A stretch of DNA of 64,000 nt from Streptomyces vietnamensis (GTDB taxonomy: Bacteria > Actinomycetota > Actinomycetes > Streptomycetales > Streptomycetaceae): NCBI RefSeq assembly GCF_000830005.1, contig NZ_CP010407.1, forward strand, positions 2,957,001-3,021,000, in the 5' to 3' direction. The notes beneath the pieces are model-generated. The model was not told where the DNA came from and did not search any database. It saw nothing but the letters and a program-made list of their open reading frames with translations. This document shows, piece after piece, positions 63,999-64,000 of the stretch (position 1 is the first letter of the stretch; each line of letters begins with the position of its first letter). A program made the position numbers and the translations under genes.

Positions 63999-64000
63999 GG

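Overview
The window is a stretch of a high-GC actinobacterial chromosome, almost certainly a Streptomyces. Support comes from the very high G+C with strong third-position GC bias, GTG starts, 4-nt ATGA/GTGA overlaps between genes, a LAETG (class E sortase) cell-wall protein, two dynamin-like GTPases next to an SsbB-type single-strand binding protein, and SARP/AfsR-type regulators. From memory, the backbone order resembles the S. coelicolor region from the csnR-K chitosan-oligosaccharide operon to the ssbB/dynAB locus. That synteny is recalled, not computed.

Layout. (1) 1-5217: the end of a sugar-uptake operon (binding protein, two permeases, GH4 glycosidase, BadF-type amino-sugar kinase; csnEFGHK-like), closed by a hairpin terminator. 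(2) 5516-16346: a seven-gene signalling operon. It has a GlnX-like four-helix membrane protein, a GlnH-like amino-acid binding protein, a coiled-coil protein, a PknG-type Ser/Thr kinase, a PP2C phosphatase, a VWA protein and an FHA protein. Kinase, phosphatase and FHA protein all carry N-terminal Cys-rich zinc-ribbon-like modules. The likely logic is extracellular amino-acid sensing, transmembrane relay, kinase and phosphatase acting on phosphothreonine-dependent partners. (3) 16350-29000: isoaspartyl methyltransferase, group II truncated haemoglobin, a large FtsX/MacB-type ABC exporter whose ATPase has an AbrB-like tail, and a minus-strand cluster ending with ettA.

(4) 29200-37000 is an accessory, partly decayed island. 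It holds leaderless hypothetical genes, a GntR regulator that has lost its DNA-binding domain, two small C2-like beta-sandwich proteins in lower-GC DNA, a frameshifted IS5-like transposase with long inverted repeats, a TPR protein, a 42-bp perfect palindrome, a 3' fragment of a proline tRNA (relict attachment site) and a 147-bp palindromic element. (5) 37071-43197: a LAETG thioester-domain surface protein, ssbB, dynB, dynA and tRNA-Arg(TCT).

(6) 43530-48893: a lipoprotein, a secreted phospholipase A2 with YD-type repeats and a subtilase with three P domains. (7) 49052-55164: a small secreted peptide, an AfsR-like regulator divergent from a short SARP, small proteins and a RibD/DHFR-like reductase. 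(8) 55358-58759: a persulfide-type module (ArsR-rhodanese regulator, MBL-rhodanese enzyme, MFS transporter). (9) 58993-63998: a DUF4097-like protein behind a cluster of TGCAACG motifs, a PhzF-family protein with an internal 9-bp tandem repeat, and two divergent IucA/IucC-type (NIS) siderophore synthetases.
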